Positions 37,508-48,730 of a stretch of DNA of 64,000 bases are shown here, in pieces. A program made the translations under genes and the position numbers. The notes beneath the pieces are model-generated. The model was not told the DNA's origin. It saw only the letters and a program-made list of their open reading frames with translations, and searched no databases. This stretch comes from Mesorhizobium sp. J8 (GTDB lineage Bacteria > Pseudomonadota > Alphaproteobacteria > Rhizobiales > Rhizobiaceae): positions 1,488,001 to 1,552,000 of the forward strand of contig NZ_AP024109.1 in the NCBI RefSeq assembly GCF_016591715.1. Reading direction: 5' to 3'. Numbering within the stretch: the stretch's first letter is position 1; every line of letters starts with the position of its first letter.

Positions 37508-38680
37508 ATGGTGCTGAGAAGCGCTGATATTTTATTCAGGGACGAAACCGCCGGTTCGTTGGTTGAGACCGCCAACGGCGGAACACGCTTCGCTTACCAT
37601 CCGGACTGGAATAAGGGCGATATCGCCTGCTGCCTGCCTTCCGCGCAACGCGAGCATGAATGGCAGGTTGGTCTGCATCCATTCTTCCAGCACCTTGGTC
37701 CGGAGGGATGGCTTCGTGAACAGCAGGCCCGGTCGGCGCATGTCGTTGAAGAAGACGATCTCGGGCTGCTGCTTCGTTACGGCCGCGACTGCATCGGGGC
37801 GGTCAGCATTCGGCCCTCGGAGGATGCCGAAAAATTTCCCGAAATCACCGAGGCGACGGCCACTCCGGGACGTACGGTCTCAGGCGTCCAAAAGAAGCTG
37901 CTCGTGACCAAGGACGAGGAAGGCAGGTTCGTTCCCGCAACTGCTGCGGGAGCGGCGCCCTACATCGCTAAGTTCAATTCCGACCGGATAGGTAGCCTCG
38001 TTCGCAACGAGCTTTTGAGTCTGAGATGGACAGCCGCTGTTCTCGGGGAAAGGGAAGCCACGGCGTTCACAACGTCTTTCATCGCGGCCGTCGATGACAC
38101 GGCGCTCATTGTTACCCGTTTCGACCGCAAAGCCAACGGCGGGAAGCTGCGTCTGGAAGACTGTGCGCAGATCCTCGGTAAACCGAAGGGGCAGGATTAT
38201 GCAGGCAAGTATGATGCGGCCTATGAGGATATAGCGGCGATCATCCGCCGGCACTCCTCACGCGCGCCGATCGACCTGCTGAGGTTTTTCAGCCGACTGA
38301 TCGTGTTCACCCTGATCGGAAACTGCGATGCGCATCTGAAAAACTTCTCGCTGCTGGAGACGCCGACGGGACTGCGGCTATCTCCTGCCTATGATGTGGT
38401 GAATACTGCGCTCTATGACGGATTCGACCAGACCCTGGCGCTGTCGATCAGTGGCCAGAAGGTTCACCTGGACGCAGCCAATCAGGCGGTTTTTCGCGCT
38501 TTCGGCAGGGAGATCGGCCTCCCGGACAGGGCAATTGACCAGACATTCAAGCTGTTGAAGCGCCAGGTGGAGAAGGCTGCATCCATCATCCGTCCGCCTG
38601 ACGCCGAGCCGCCGGACGGCTTCGTACACAGGTTCAAAGAGATCGTGGACAATTCATGCCTGAGAATACTGGAACCATAG
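37508..38680 (+). CDS. HipA-family serine/threonine kinase toxin, 390 aa
   Basis: The HipA signature is present. SGVQKKLLVTKDEEG matches the N-terminal nucleotide loop, GNCDAHLKNFSLL near residue 272-284 is the catalytic loop, and SPAYDVVNTALY holds the magnesium-binding aspartate. HipA kinases phosphorylate aminoacyl-tRNA synthetases and cause growth arrest. The gene comes first and overlaps the HTH gene by 25 bp, the reverse of the classic hipB-hipA order. The flanking sequence is AT-rich. Confidence 0.92.
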   Translation: MVLRSADILFRDETAGSLVETANGGTRFAYHPDWNKGDIACCLPSAQREHEWQVGLHPFFQHLGPEGWLREQQARSAHVVEEDDLGLLLRYGRDCIGAVSIRPSEDAEKFPEITEATATPGRTVSGVQKKLLVTKDEEGRFVPATAAGAAPYIAKFNSDRIGSLVRNELLSLRWTAAVLGEREATAFTTSFIAAVDDTALIVTRFDRKANGGKLRLEDCAQILGKPKGQDYAGKYDAAYEDIAAIIRRHSSRAPIDLLRFFSRLIVFTLIGNCDAHLKNFSLLETPTGLRLSPAYDVVNTALYDGFDQTLALSISGQKVHLDAANQAVFRAFGREIGLPDRAIDQTFKLLKRQVEKAASIIRPPDAEPPDGFVHRFKEIVDNSCLRILEP

Positions 38681-39717
38681 CTCCACTCGCGTGGCAACGA
38701 TTTGTCGAAGAGGCCGTACGCCGTCGCAAGGCGGAGGGCCTGACGCAAAAGGAACACTCGGCGCTCGCGGGCGTAAGCCATCCCACGATGGCGGCGTTCG
38801 AACGCGGCGAAACGACCCTAACGCTTGCCAAGGCGCTCGATATTCTGCGCGTGGTAGGCTTGGTCGATGAGCCTTCCGAACAAGATTCGCAAGCTCGATT
38901 TGTGCGAGATGCGTTCGAACGCTGGCGCGAACTGGTTTCTCCGCTCCCGCAGGATTCGCCGGCGCGCTTCCCCAATGGCTGGTATCGGTTCGACTACTGG
39001 CTTGAGGGCGAGCTTAAGACGTTGGAACTGTCCGCCTTCGAAATTATTCTGCAAAACGCTTTGGTCAGGAAGACGGGTTGGCCGCCTTTCTGGATTCCGG
39101 TGCGAGAAGCCGTCAAACCGTACGAGATCAATGGCCTGATCGAATGCTGGCTTCCCCCCGAAAGCGATGACATCAAGCGCGGGTTTGGCGGGCCGGCATT
39201 CTGCGATTTCTGGCGCGCCGCGCCGTCGGGACGCATGTTCCTCATCCGCGGCTATCAGGAGGATGGCGAGGAAACATTCCCTGCCGGAAGCATCCTCGAT
39301 ACGACGCTTCCCCTATGGCGCATGGGCGAGGTTTTGTTGCATGCGCAAAGTCTTGCCGCGCTGCTGCGGAAGGGTCCGAGTAGCTCCGTGGTGGTCCATT
39401 TCCGCGCCATGTTTTCGGGGCTTGCCGGCCGCGTCCTGCGATCGTGGGCAAACCCGCTGAGCGATCTGCTTGTCCAGGGCCACCCCGCTCGAAGCGATGA
39501 AGCGGTATTGGAGGCAACGCTCCCCGCCGATGCCATCGAGGACCGACTGGCCGAGTACCTCACGCCATTGCTTGCGTCACTTTACGACAGGTTTGGCGTG
39601 GCCGGCCTCTCGCTCAACCGCGTCGAAGCCGAGGTGCACCGGCTGCTCAACAGCTCTGTCGGCAGACAACGCGCATTGGCCCAGGCGCGCCCGGAGCCTC
39701 TTGGGAAACAGAGGTGA
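38656..39717 (+). CDS. HTH partner of HipA with large extra C-terminal domain, 353 aa
   Basis: The first ~75 residues are an XRE/Cro-type helix-turn-helix (RKAEGLTQKEHSALAGVSHP and FERGETTLTLAKALDIL), as in HipB antitoxins. The remaining ~275 residues form a domain I do not recognise, with YEINGLIECWLPPESDD and LPLWRMGEVLLHAQSL. HipB proteins are usually under 110 residues. The extra domain may bind the kinase, sense a ligand or have its own activity. The 25-bp overlap with hipA makes coupled expression nearly certain. Confidence 0.8.
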   Translation: MPENTGTIAPLAWQRFVEEAVRRRKAEGLTQKEHSALAGVSHPTMAAFERGETTLTLAKALDILRVVGLVDEPSEQDSQARFVRDAFERWRELVSPLPQDSPARFPNGWYRFDYWLEGELKTLELSAFEIILQNALVRKTGWPPFWIPVREAVKPYEINGLIECWLPPESDDIKRGFGGPAFCDFWRAAPSGRMFLIRGYQEDGEETFPAGSILDTTLPLWRMGEVLLHAQSLAALLRKGPSSSVVVHFRAMFSGLAGRVLRSWANPLSDLLVQGHPARSDEAVLEATLPADAIEDRLAEYLTPLLASLYDRFGVAGLSLNRVEAEVHRLLNSSVGRQRALAQARPEPLGKQR

Positions 39718-40329
39718 TCGAATTTTCATCCGTCACACCTGCTGGGTGGGGGGGCGGGTGATCGCCTGGCGCAACCCACGCCTCGTCCTGGACGCCGACT
39801 TGTGACATGGCGGATGCGCTCCCGTAGTGAACGTGTCAAATAGAACCCCACGAGTGTTTATCATGAGCCGATCGACGCCGCGCAGCCACCCGATCTAAAG
39901 CCTTGAACGGCGTTGGGGACGTCGAGCAGGTCGTCCGCCGGGACCGGCAAAGGATATACGCTCGGCGTCAAAGCCGATCATTGGATTGGATCGTAGGGCA
40001 AGCCCCGGCGGGTTGGCGGTACCGCTGAGGATCTTGCCAAGGAAATTACCTCCAGTCTGGCTGGAAGCGCGCGCCGGTTGGCGCGGAAGGACCGACGGCT
40101 GCATACTGATGCTACCTCTATCACCTTCCCCTGGGCCAAGGCACGGCGGCGGATCTTTGCAATCGTCTCCAACGACACATCCGAGGTACTTTGCTTGCTC
40201 CTCATCAAGGGTTGCGTTGCAAAAAAGACGGGGCTCCCGCTGCAGTGATCACTTAGTGGCGGGGAGGACCAGGTCGGGCGATATCAACTGCGGTAGCTAG
40301 CAACGCAATCCGACGCGCCCTGTCGCCTT
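39718..40329. other. Intergenic, 612 bp, before the nifH control region
   Basis: Short frames on the minus strand (about 39895-40208) have no recognisable family. I see no RNA gene or IS end. It separates the hipA system from the nifH activator site. Confidence 0.45.
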
Positions 40330-40345
40330 TGTCGGGTCCTCTACA
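40330..40345. promoter_or_regulatory. NifA upstream activator site for nifH
   Basis: The sequence TGTCGGGTCCTCTACA fits TGT-N10-ACA. It lies about 100 bp upstream of the nifH sigma54 promoter. Confidence 0.8.
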
Positions 40346-40435
40346 CAGAAGCTTTTTGGTCATCTGCTGTTTTGCCTTACGTTAAACCGCTGAAAAGAAA
40401 ATACGAAATTTTTTATTCGACCCCATCAGCCAAGT

Positions 40436-40450
40436 TGGCACGAGTCTTGA
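40436..40450 (+). promoter_or_regulatory. Sigma54 promoter of nifHDK
   Basis: The site reads TGGCACGAGTCTTGA. The -24 half is perfect; the -12 dinucleotide is GA instead of GC, as in its duplicate at 18680. Confidence 0.8.
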
Positions 40451-40514
40451 GACCCTTCGGTGCGAGGCGGCGAGAGCTGCCGATCGGCATTCATGTCGCG
40501 GGCAGCCGCGATGA

Positions 40515-41432
<918 letters not shown>

Positions 41433-41528
41433 CGAGCGTTGTCGATATGAGGCGCTGCCTTGACTGGCGCGTCTTTGGAACAACCGCGCCTCACCGGCGA
41501 GGCGTCACGCGAACTTGAAAGGGGTCCC

Positions 41529-43031
41529 ATGAGCCTGGAATACGAAAATGACGGTGCTCTTCATGCGAAGCTTATCGAGGAGGTGCTGTCGCAATATCCC
41601 GACAAGACGGCGAAGCGCCGCAAAAGGCACCTCAGCGTCGCAAAGAGCGGCGAAGAGGTCGGCGAGGAAAGGGACGTCCTTTCCGAATGCGACGTCAAAT
41701 CGAACATCAAGTCCATTCCTGGGGTGATGACCATTCGCGGCTGCGCCTATGCCGGCTCAAAAGGCGTGGTGTGGGGTCCAGTCAAGGACATGGTCCATAT
41801 CTCTCATGGCCCGGTCGGCTGCGGGCAATATTCCTGGTCGCAACGTCGGAACTACTACGTTGGTACGACGGGAATCGACACCTTCGGGACAATGCAGTTC
41901 ACCTCCGACTTCCAGGAGAAGGACATTGTTTTCGGCGGCGATAAGAAGCTGGAACAGATCATAGACGAGATTGAAGAACTGTTTCCGCTGAACAACGGCA
42001 TCACCGTGCAGTCCGAGTGCCCGATCGGGCTGATCGGCGACGACACCGAAGCGGTTTCACGCAAGAAGGCCAAGGAGCTCGAAAAGACGATCGTGCCGGT
42101 GCGCTGCGAGGGCTTCCGCGGCGTCTCCCAATCGCTCGGTCACCACATCGCCAACGACGCGATCCGCGACTGGGTCTTCGAGAAGAAGGACGTCGAGTTT
42201 GAGGGCGGCCCGTACGACATCAACGTGATCGGCGACTACAATATCGGCGGCGACGCCTGGGCTTCGCGCATCCTACTCGAGGAGATCGGCCTGCGCGTGG
42301 TCGGCAACTGGTCGGGCGACGCAACGCTTGCCGAGATAGAGCGTGCGCCGAAGGCCAAGCTCAATCTCATCCATTGCTACAGGTCAATGAACTATATCTG
42401 CCGGCATATGGAGGAAAAGTACGGCATTGCCTGGATGGAGTACAATTTCTTCGGCCCCTCCCAGATCGAAGCCTCGCTGCGCAAGATCGCTAAGCATTTT
42501 GGGCCGGAAATCGAGGAGAAGACCGAGAACGTCATCGCCAAGTACCGGCCCTTGGTCGACGAGGTCATTGCCAAATACCGGCCGCGGCTGGAAGGCAATA
42601 CGGTGATGCTCTATGTCGGCGGCCTGCGCCCCCGTCACGTCATCACAGCCTACGAGGACCTAGGAATGGTGATCGTCGGTACTGGCTATGAGTTCGGCCA
42701 CAACGACGATTATCAGCGCACCGCCCATTACGTGAAGAACGGCACGCTCATCTATGACGACGTGACCGGTTACGAGTTGGAGAAGTTCATCGAGGGGGTT
42801 CGCCCCAACCTCGTTGGCTCCGGCATCAAGGAAAAATACCCGGTGCAGAAGATGGGCATTCCGTTTCGTCAGATGCACTCCTGGGATTATTCGGGACCCT
42901 ATCACGGCTATGACGGCTTTGCCATTTTCGCCCGTGACGTGGATCTTGCCATCAACAACCCGGTCTGGGGCCTCTACGAGGCGCCTTGGAAAAGACGTCC
43001 GAGCCGAGGGCGGGCAATGGCTGCCGAATAG
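41529..43031 (+). CDS. nifD: NifD, nitrogenase MoFe protein alpha subunit
   Basis: NifD holds FeMo-cofactor and half of the P-cluster. P-cluster cysteines lie in [21 protein letters not shown] and [11 protein letters not shown]. The FeMo-cofactor ligands are the cysteine in [10 protein letters not shown] and the histidine in [16 protein letters not shown]. The 500-residue length is normal. The start at 41529 (MSLEYENDG) follows GAAAGGGG; a longer frame begins at 41460 without support. It lies 96 bp after nifH. Confidence 0.99.
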   Translation: MSLEYENDGALHAKLIEEVLSQYPDKTAKRRKRHLSVAKSGEEVGEERDVLSECDVKSNIKSIPGVMTIRGCAYAGSKGVVWGPVKDMVHISHGPVGCGQYSWSQRRNYYVGTTGIDTFGTMQFTSDFQEKDIVFGGDKKLEQIIDEIEELFPLNNGITVQSECPIGLIGDDTEAVSRKKAKELEKTIVPVRCEGFRGVSQSLGHHIANDAIRDWVFEKKDVEFEGGPYDINVIGDYNIGGDAWASRILLEEIGLRVVGNWSGDATLAEIERAPKAKLNLIHCYRSMNYICRHMEEKYGIAWMEYNFFGPSQIEASLRKIAKHFGPEIEEKTENVIAKYRPLVDEVIAKYRPRLEGNTVMLYVGGLRPRHVITAYEDLGMVIVGTGYEFGHNDDYQRTAHYVKNGTLIYDDVTGYELEKFIEGVRPNLVGSGIKEKYPVQKMGIPFRQMHSWDYSGPYHGYDGFAIFARDVDLAINNPVWGLYEAPWKRRPSRGRAMAAE

Positions 43032-43162
43032 AGACCTGCCCCTAGCCTTGTCTTCCCAACGAGACGTGAAACCGGCGGCCCCCGTAGTCCGCGACCCGAA
43101 ACGTTTTTGATGTCCCTGTCCCGCTCGTATGGCGCGGTCAGATGCAAAAAGAGGTCACCACC

Positions 43163-44704
43163 ATGCCGCAGTCGGCCGAAAAAGTTCTCGACCACGCGCC
43201 CCTCTTCCGCGAGCCGGAATACAGACAGATGCTCGCCGAGAAGAAGCTGAATTTCGAATGTCCGCACCCAGATCAAGTCGTTACCGATCAAGGTGAATTC
43301 ACCAAGACGTGGGAATACCGCGACAAGAACCTCGCCCGCGAAGCGCTTGTCATCAACCCCGCCAAGGCCTGCCAGCCGCTCGGCGCGGTGTTCGCGGCCG
43401 CAGGCTTCGAGCGAACCATGCCCTTCGTCCATGGCAGCCAAGGCTGCGTAGCTTATTACCGCTCGCACCTGTCGCGCCACTTCAAAGAGCCCGCTTCGGC
43501 CGTTTCCTCCTCGATGACTGAGGACGCGGCGGTGTTTGGCGGCCTGAAGAATATGATCGACGGGCTCGCCAACACCTACAAACTCTACGACCCGAAGATG
43601 ATAGCCGTATCGACCACTTGTATGGCCGAGGTCATTGGTGACGACCTGCACAGCTTCATCGAGAACGCCAAGGAAGAAGGCTCGGTCCCGCGCGACTTCG
43701 ACGTGCCCTTCGCCCACACGCCGGCCTTCGTCGGCAGCCATGTCGACGGCTATGACGCTACGGTCAAGGGCATTTTGGAACACTTCTGGAAAGGCGAGGA
43801 GCGGACGGAATCTGTAGGAACCATCAACCTCATTCCGGGCTTCGACGGCTTTTGCGTTGGCAACAACCGGGAACTAAAACGCCTGCTCGATCTGATGGGG
43901 GTGTCCTATACCTTCATCCAGGACGCCTCTGACCAGTTCGACACGCCGTCAGACGGCGAATACCGCATGTATGACGGCGGCACCAAGATCCAGGACGTAA
44001 GGAATGCGCTCAACGCCGAAGCGACGCTTTCGCTACAGCATCACAACACCCGAAAAACGCTGGAATATTGCGAGGAGGTCGGCCAGGCCACAGCCTCGTT
44101 CCATTACCCGCTAGGTGTCCAGGCCACCGACGAATTCCTGCTGGAGATCTCCGCGATTTCCGGCAAGGAAATCCCCGAGGCAATTCGCCTGGAGCGTGGC
44201 CGACTTGTTGACGCCATGGCGGATAGCCAATCCTGGCTGCACGGCAAGAAATACGCGATCTACGGCGATCCAGACTTTGTATACGCCATGGCTCGCTTCG
44301 TCATGGAAACAGGCGGCGAGCCGACGCATTGCCTCGCCACTAACGGCACTTCGGCGTGGGAAGCCGAGATGAAGGAGCTGCTTCAATCCTCGCCCTTCGG
44401 CAAGGGCGCTCAGGTCTGGGCGGGCAAGGACCTGTGGGCGATGCGATCGCTGCTCTTCACCGAGCCCGTGGACCTTTTGATCGGCAATTCCTATGGCAAG
44501 TATCTGGAACGCGACACCGGCACGCCGCTGATTCGGCTGATGTTTCCGATTTTCGACCGGCACCATCACCATCGCTTTGCGCTCATGGGCTACCAAGGCG
44601 GGTTGCGCGTCCTGACGACGATCCTCGACAAGATCTTCGACAAGCTCGATCGCGAGACAAGCGAGACGGGGGTGACGGACTTTTCTTATGACCTCACCCG
44701 CTAA
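43163..44704 (+). CDS. nifK: NifK, nitrogenase MoFe protein beta subunit
   Basis: NifK completes the alpha2-beta2 MoFe protein and provides the other P-cluster cysteines, seen in [28 protein letters not shown] and [12 protein letters not shown]. The start at 43163 ([13 protein letters not shown]) follows AGAGGT by about 7 bases, in agreement with the usual 513-residue length. It ends 166 bp before nifE. Confidence 0.99.
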   Translation: MPQSAEKVLDHAPLFREPEYRQMLAEKKLNFECPHPDQVVTDQGEFTKTWEYRDKNLAREALVINPAKACQPLGAVFAAAGFERTMPFVHGSQGCVAYYRSHLSRHFKEPASAVSSSMTEDAAVFGGLKNMIDGLANTYKLYDPKMIAVSTTCMAEVIGDDLHSFIENAKEEGSVPRDFDVPFAHTPAFVGSHVDGYDATVKGILEHFWKGEERTESVGTINLIPGFDGFCVGNNRELKRLLDLMGVSYTFIQDASDQFDTPSDGEYRMYDGGTKIQDVRNALNAEATLSLQHHNTRKTLEYCEEVGQATASFHYPLGVQATDEFLLEISAISGKEIPEAIRLERGRLVDAMADSQSWLHGKKYAIYGDPDFVYAMARFVMETGGEPTHCLATNGTSAWEAEMKELLQSSPFGKGAQVWAGKDLWAMRSLLFTEPVDLLIGNSYGKYLERDTGTPLIRLMFPIFDRHHHHRFALMGYQGGLRVLTTILDKIFDKLDRETSETGVTDFSYDLTR

Positions 44705-44762
44705 GGCACGTCTGCTGAAATTGGAACCGGTTTCGGGGCTAAGACGTGCGTGAAACCAAAAA

Positions 44763-44808
44763 CCTAAAGCGCGCGGAGCGAATCTGAAAGATCGCCACGC
44801 GCTTTAGG
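44763..44808. repeat. Perfect inverted repeat between nifK and nifE
   Basis: CCTAAAGCGCG at 44763-44773 pairs with CGCGCTTTAGG at 44798-44808 around a 24-base loop. The RNA hairpin could act as a partial terminator or protect the upstream nifHDK message. Similar short palindromes are scattered in rhizobial genomes. Confidence 0.7.
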
Positions 44809-44869
44809 ACCGGCGGCCGGCTTTTCGGTGAGGCCGGTCGCAACCTGAGGGGCTTTGGAGGCCGGCGCA

Positions 44870-46360
44870 ATGTCTTCGCTCAACGCCAAAATCCAGGATG
44901 TCTTCAACGAACCTGCCTGCGAGCAGAACCGCGCCAAGGATGCCAAGGCGCGCCAGAAAGGCTGTTCCAAGCCGCTGACCCCCGGAGCGGCAGCCGGCGG
45001 CTGTGCCTTCGACGGGGCAAAAATCGTGCTGCAGCCGATCACCGACGTCGCGCATCTCATCCATGCTCCGCTCGCCTGCGAGGGCAATTCCTGGGACAAC
45101 CGTGGCGCGGCTTCCTCCGGGCCGACGCTATGGCGCACAAGCTTCACGACCGATCTTAGCGAACTCGACGTGGTGATGGGGCAGGGCGAGCGGAAGCTTT
45201 TCAAAGCGATCCGCGAGATCAGCCAAATTTACGCGCCGCCCGCGATCTTCGTCTATTCGACCTGTGTGACGGCACTGATCGGCGACGACATCGAGGCCGT
45301 GTGCAAACGCGCGGCGGAAAAGTTCGGACTGCCGGTGGTGCCGATCAATGCGCCGGGCTTCGTCGGCTCCAAGAATCTTGGCAACAAGCTTGCCGGCGAA
45401 GCGTTGCTCGACCATGTCATCGGCACGGTAGAGCCGGACGATGCCAGCCCTTACGACATCAATATCCTGGGGGAATTCAACCTCTCCGGCGAATTTTGGC
45501 TGGTGAAGCCGCTCCTTGATCGGCTGGGCATCCGGGTGCGCGCCTCAATTCCGGGCGACGCGCGCTATCTCGATATTGCCTCAGCGCACCGCGCGCGCGC
45601 GGCCGTGATGGTTTGCTCGACGGCGCTCATCAATCTCGCCCGCAAGATGGAGCAGCGCTGGGACATCCCGTTTTTCGAGGGCTCCTTCTACGGCATCACC
45701 GACACTTCCGAAGCGCTCCGGCAGATCTCTCGACTGCTCGTCAAGAAGGGTGCCGATCCGGAGCTCCTCGGCCGCACCGAGGCATTGATCGCTGAAGAGG
45801 AAGCGATTGCCTGGAAGAAGCTCGCGACCTACCGCCCAAGGCTCGAAGGCAAGCGCGTGCTTCTCAACACTGGCGGTGTGAAGTCCTGGTCGGTCGTCCA
45901 TGCGCTGATGGAGATCGGGATCGAGATCGTCGGCACCTCGGTGAAGAAATCGACGCTCGAAGACAAGGAACGCATCAAGCAGATACTCAAGGACGAGAAC
46001 CACATGTTCGAGACCATGGCAGCGCGCGAGCTCTACGCCATGCTCTCAAAACATGAGGCCGACATCATGCTGTCGGGCGGGCGCACGCAATTTATTGCCC
46101 TGAAGGCCAAGACGCCTTGGCTCGATATCAACCAGGAGCGTCACCAGCCCTATGCCGGCTATGACGGCATGGTGGAACTAGTGCGCCAAATCGATCTGGC
46201 CATCCATAACCCGATCTGGCGCCAGGTGCGGGAGCCGCCACCGTGGGACTGCCAGGCCGCCGTAGAGGACGAACCGCTGAGCACGAAGAGTGAGGCAGCG
46301 ACCGTCCAGACTTTCAAGAAATTCGCCGGCGCGACGGCCGACGATTTCGGCGAGTGTTGA
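44870..46360 (+). CDS. nifE: NifE, FeMo-cofactor assembly scaffold subunit
   Basis: NifE forms the NifE2N2 scaffold on which NifB-co is matured to FeMo-cofactor. It resembles NifD: CEGNSWDNRGAASSGP, STCVTALIGDD and WLDINQERHQPYAGYDG are visible. The start at 44870 (MSSLNAKIQDVF) follows GGAGG by about 8 bases; an in-frame ATG 15 bp upstream also exists. It is closely followed by nifN. Confidence 0.98.
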   Translation: MSSLNAKIQDVFNEPACEQNRAKDAKARQKGCSKPLTPGAAAGGCAFDGAKIVLQPITDVAHLIHAPLACEGNSWDNRGAASSGPTLWRTSFTTDLSELDVVMGQGERKLFKAIREISQIYAPPAIFVYSTCVTALIGDDIEAVCKRAAEKFGLPVVPINAPGFVGSKNLGNKLAGEALLDHVIGTVEPDDASPYDINILGEFNLSGEFWLVKPLLDRLGIRVRASIPGDARYLDIASAHRARAAVMVCSTALINLARKMEQRWDIPFFEGSFYGITDTSEALRQISRLLVKKGADPELLGRTEALIAEEEAIAWKKLATYRPRLEGKRVLLNTGGVKSWSVVHALMEIGIEIVGTSVKKSTLEDKERIKQILKDENHMFETMAARELYAMLSKHEADIMLSGGRTQFIALKAKTPWLDINQERHQPYAGYDGMVELVRQIDLAIHNPIWRQVREPPPWDCQAAVEDEPLSTKSEAATVQTFKKFAGATADDFGEC

Positions 46361-46368
46361 GGAAGCCG

Positions 46369-47751
46369 ATGGTCCGCATCCTTCCCCAAACCAAAGCCGC
46401 GGCGGTCAATCCGCTGAAGTCATCGCAGCCGCTCGGTGCCGCCCTGGCCTTTCTTGGGGTCGATGGTGCGATGCCGCTGTTCCACGGCAGCCAGGGATGC
46501 ACCAGCTTCGCATTGGTGCTGTTCGTGCGGCATTTCAAGGAAGCCATCCCTCTGCAGACCACCGCGATGGACGAAGTGGCGACCATCCTTGGCGGGGCAG
46601 ACCATCTGGAAGAAGCCATCCTCAATCTCAAGACCCGCACAAAGCCAAAGCTGATCGGGGTCTGCACAACGGCGCTAACGGAAACCCGAGGCGAGGATTT
46701 CGCCGGTGATATCTCCACTATCAGGCTAAAGCGCGCTGAAGAACTCGCCGGTACGGAGGTCGTGCTGGCCAACACGCCGGATTTCGACGGCGCGATCGAA
46801 GAGGGCTGGGCCAAGGCTGTCACGGCGATGATCGAAAGGATCACGAGGCCAGGCGAGCAGGCGCGGCAATCGAAGAAGATCGCGATCCTGCCTGGCTGGA
46901 ACCTTACTGTGGCGGATATCGAGCATTTGCGTGAGGTGGTTGAAAGCTTCGGCCTCGAGCCGGTGATTGTGCCTGACATCTCCGGCTCGCTCGACGGTAC
47001 GGTGCCCGACCGTTGGGTCACGACCACCTATGGCGGTGCCAGCGTCGAGGATATCCGCGAGCTTGGCACAGCAGTGCAATGCATCGTCATTGGTGAGCAT
47101 ATGCGCCGTCCGGTCGAGACGCTCTACCGGCTGACCGGCGTGCCTTACGTGCTGTTCCAGTCGTTGACCGGATTAAAGAGCACTGACCGGTTCGTCTCGC
47201 TGCTGTCTGCAATTTCGGGCGCGGCTGTGCCGGCCGGGATACGCCGTCGCCGGGCGCAGCTGCAGGACGCGTTGCTCGACGGACATTTCCATTTCGGAGG
47301 CAAGAAAATTGCGATCGCTGCCGAACCAGACCAGCTCTATCAACTCGCCACGTTCTTCGTCGGCATGGGCTCCGAAATCGCGGCGGCGGTCACCACGACC
47401 CATATGTCGAAAGTTCTGGCGAAAGTACCGGCGCAGTCGGTTCAAATTGGCGATCTCGGCGATTTGGAAACTCTTGGCGCCGGCGCCGATCTTCTCGTTA
47501 CCCACTCCCACGGCCGCCAGGCGTCGCAGCGCCTTGGCATCCCGCTCATGCGCGTTGGCTTCCCGATTTTCGACCGGCTCGGCAGCCAGCACAAGCTCAC
47601 AATCCTCTATCAGGGGACCCGCGACCTGATCTTCGAGGTTGCCAACCTTTTCCAGGCGGACCGGCATGCGCCGACGCCTGAGGCGCTTGATCCATTCCGC
47701 CACCGAGAAATGCCAGATGAGCTCCGTTCGTCGCCTTACGCTCGTCACTGA
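46369..47751 (+). CDS. nifN: NifN, FeMo-cofactor assembly scaffold subunit
   Basis: NifN is the NifK-like partner of NifE. Conserved blocks are NPLKSSQPLGAALAFLG, FHGSQGCTSFALVLFVRHF and TTALTETRGEDFAGD. I chose ATG 46369, with GAGGA about 5 bases upstream overlapping the nifE stop; a GTG at 46354 would lie inside nifE. The gene is 460 residues, and its end overlaps nifX by 35 bp. Confidence 0.98.
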   Translation: MVRILPQTKAAAVNPLKSSQPLGAALAFLGVDGAMPLFHGSQGCTSFALVLFVRHFKEAIPLQTTAMDEVATILGGADHLEEAILNLKTRTKPKLIGVCTTALTETRGEDFAGDISTIRLKRAEELAGTEVVLANTPDFDGAIEEGWAKAVTAMIERITRPGEQARQSKKIAILPGWNLTVADIEHLREVVESFGLEPVIVPDISGSLDGTVPDRWVTTTYGGASVEDIRELGTAVQCIVIGEHMRRPVETLYRLTGVPYVLFQSLTGLKSTDRFVSLLSAISGAAVPAGIRRRRAQLQDALLDGHFHFGGKKIAIAAEPDQLYQLATFFVGMGSEIAAAVTTTHMSKVLAKVPAQSVQIGDLGDLETLGAGADLLVTHSHGRQASQRLGIPLMRVGFPIFDRLGSQHKLTILYQGTRDLIFEVANLFQADRHAPTPEALDPFRHREMPDELRSSPYARH

Positions 47752-48214
47752 CGAGGTTCACGCATCAACGCCGCTCAGGCAGGCCGGCGCTTTGCGCGTC
47801 GCGATCGCCACGCAAGACATGAAGAACCTCAATGCCCATTTCGGGTCGGCCAAGCGCTTTGCTGTCTACGACATCACACGTGAGGAGTGGCAGCTTGCCG
47901 AAGCCGTGGCCTTCGACGACGTTTCCGACGAGAGCGGGAAGCATCGCAGCGAGGGCGATGATCGCATCACTCCGAAGGTGGAAGCGCTGAAGGGCTGTCA
48001 TCTCCTGTTTTGCCTGGCTATCGGCGGACCGTCGGCAGCCAAAGTTATTTCGGCAAAAATCCATCCGATCAAAGTGCCGCAGCCCCAAACCATCCAAGAG
48101 GTGCTCTTGCGCACGCAGACGATGCTGAGGACGTGTCCTCCCCCCTGGCTGCGAAAGGTGCTGGTCCAGGCAGGGGTTGCTGAAAAGAAACCGTCCTTCG
48201 ATGACGAGGACTGA
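47717..48214 (+). CDS. nifX: NifX, NifB-co/VK-cluster carrier
   Basis: NifX binds FeMo-cofactor precursors and shuttles them between NifB and NifEN. The nitrogenase cofactor-binding domain is seen in NLNAHFGSAKRFAVYDI and AIGGPSAAKVISAKIHPIK, ending in PPPWLRKVLVQAG. The start at 47717 (MSSVRRLTLV) lies inside the 3' end of nifN, so translation is coupled. A second, decayed copy lies at about 52340-52594. Confidence 0.96.
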   Translation: MSSVRRLTLVTDEVHASTPLRQAGALRVAIATQDMKNLNAHFGSAKRFAVYDITREEWQLAEAVAFDDVSDESGKHRSEGDDRITPKVEALKGCHLLFCLAIGGPSAAKVISAKIHPIKVPQPQTIQEVLLRTQTMLRTCPPPWLRKVLVQAGVAEKKPSFDDED

Positions 48215-48232
48215 AAATGAGGAGTAGGCGAA

Positions 48233-48712
48233 ATGTTTGACGCCGCGCTTAGCCCTGTTGCCAACGAGGACGAAGCGGCCCTTGCCACTCCGTTCGTCAG
48301 ATGCCTCGTGCGACTGATCCGTGCCCAGGATTCCTATGGGTCATGGGAAGGCAAATCGGACGTCGAGCTCTTGGGCGACTTCATCATCACAAAGGAAAAG
48401 CGCCGTGCGATCCCGATCATCGGCGATCCCGATCCTGACGTGCTGTGGAGGCTCGACATGTTTTACACTGCCGTCGGGCTCGCGATAGAGGAGCGCTCCG
48501 GCCTGATGGCGTCGCCCATGATGGAGCTGAGCCACGAGGGCTTCGGGCGCGTCCTATTCACGGCCGGGCGGTTGGTCGTTCTGTCGAAGACGCTGCGCGA
48601 CGTCCACCGGTTCGGCTTCGAGACGTTATGGAAACTCGCCGCGGCCGGTACGAAACTCGCCGGCGATGCGACCGCAGCGATTGAAGCCTATCCCGAGGTG
48701 GCACGGGCCTGA
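48233..48712 (+). CDS. NifX-associated protein (DUF269 family)
   Basis: The 159-residue protein contains [36 protein letters not shown] and [13 protein letters not shown], the NifX-associated nitrogen-fixation family (DUF269). It always accompanies nifX and is presumed to help cofactor assembly or NifX function. It is 18 bp after nifX. A degraded copy of this gene lies at 52599-52988. Confidence 0.95.
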   Translation: MFDAALSPVANEDEAALATPFVRCLVRLIRAQDSYGSWEGKSDVELLGDFIITKEKRRAIPIIGDPDPDVLWRLDMFYTAVGLAIEERSGLMASPMMELSHEGFGRVLFTAGRLVVLSKTLRDVHRFGFETLWKLAAAGTKLAGDATAAIEAYPEVARA

Positions 48713-48730
48713 TGGAGCCTCTGTCGGAGC

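Noticed and set aside
39895..40208. Two adjacent minus-strand frames between hipA and nifH
   Set aside because: No recognisable domain; could be a decayed gene but nothing supports one.
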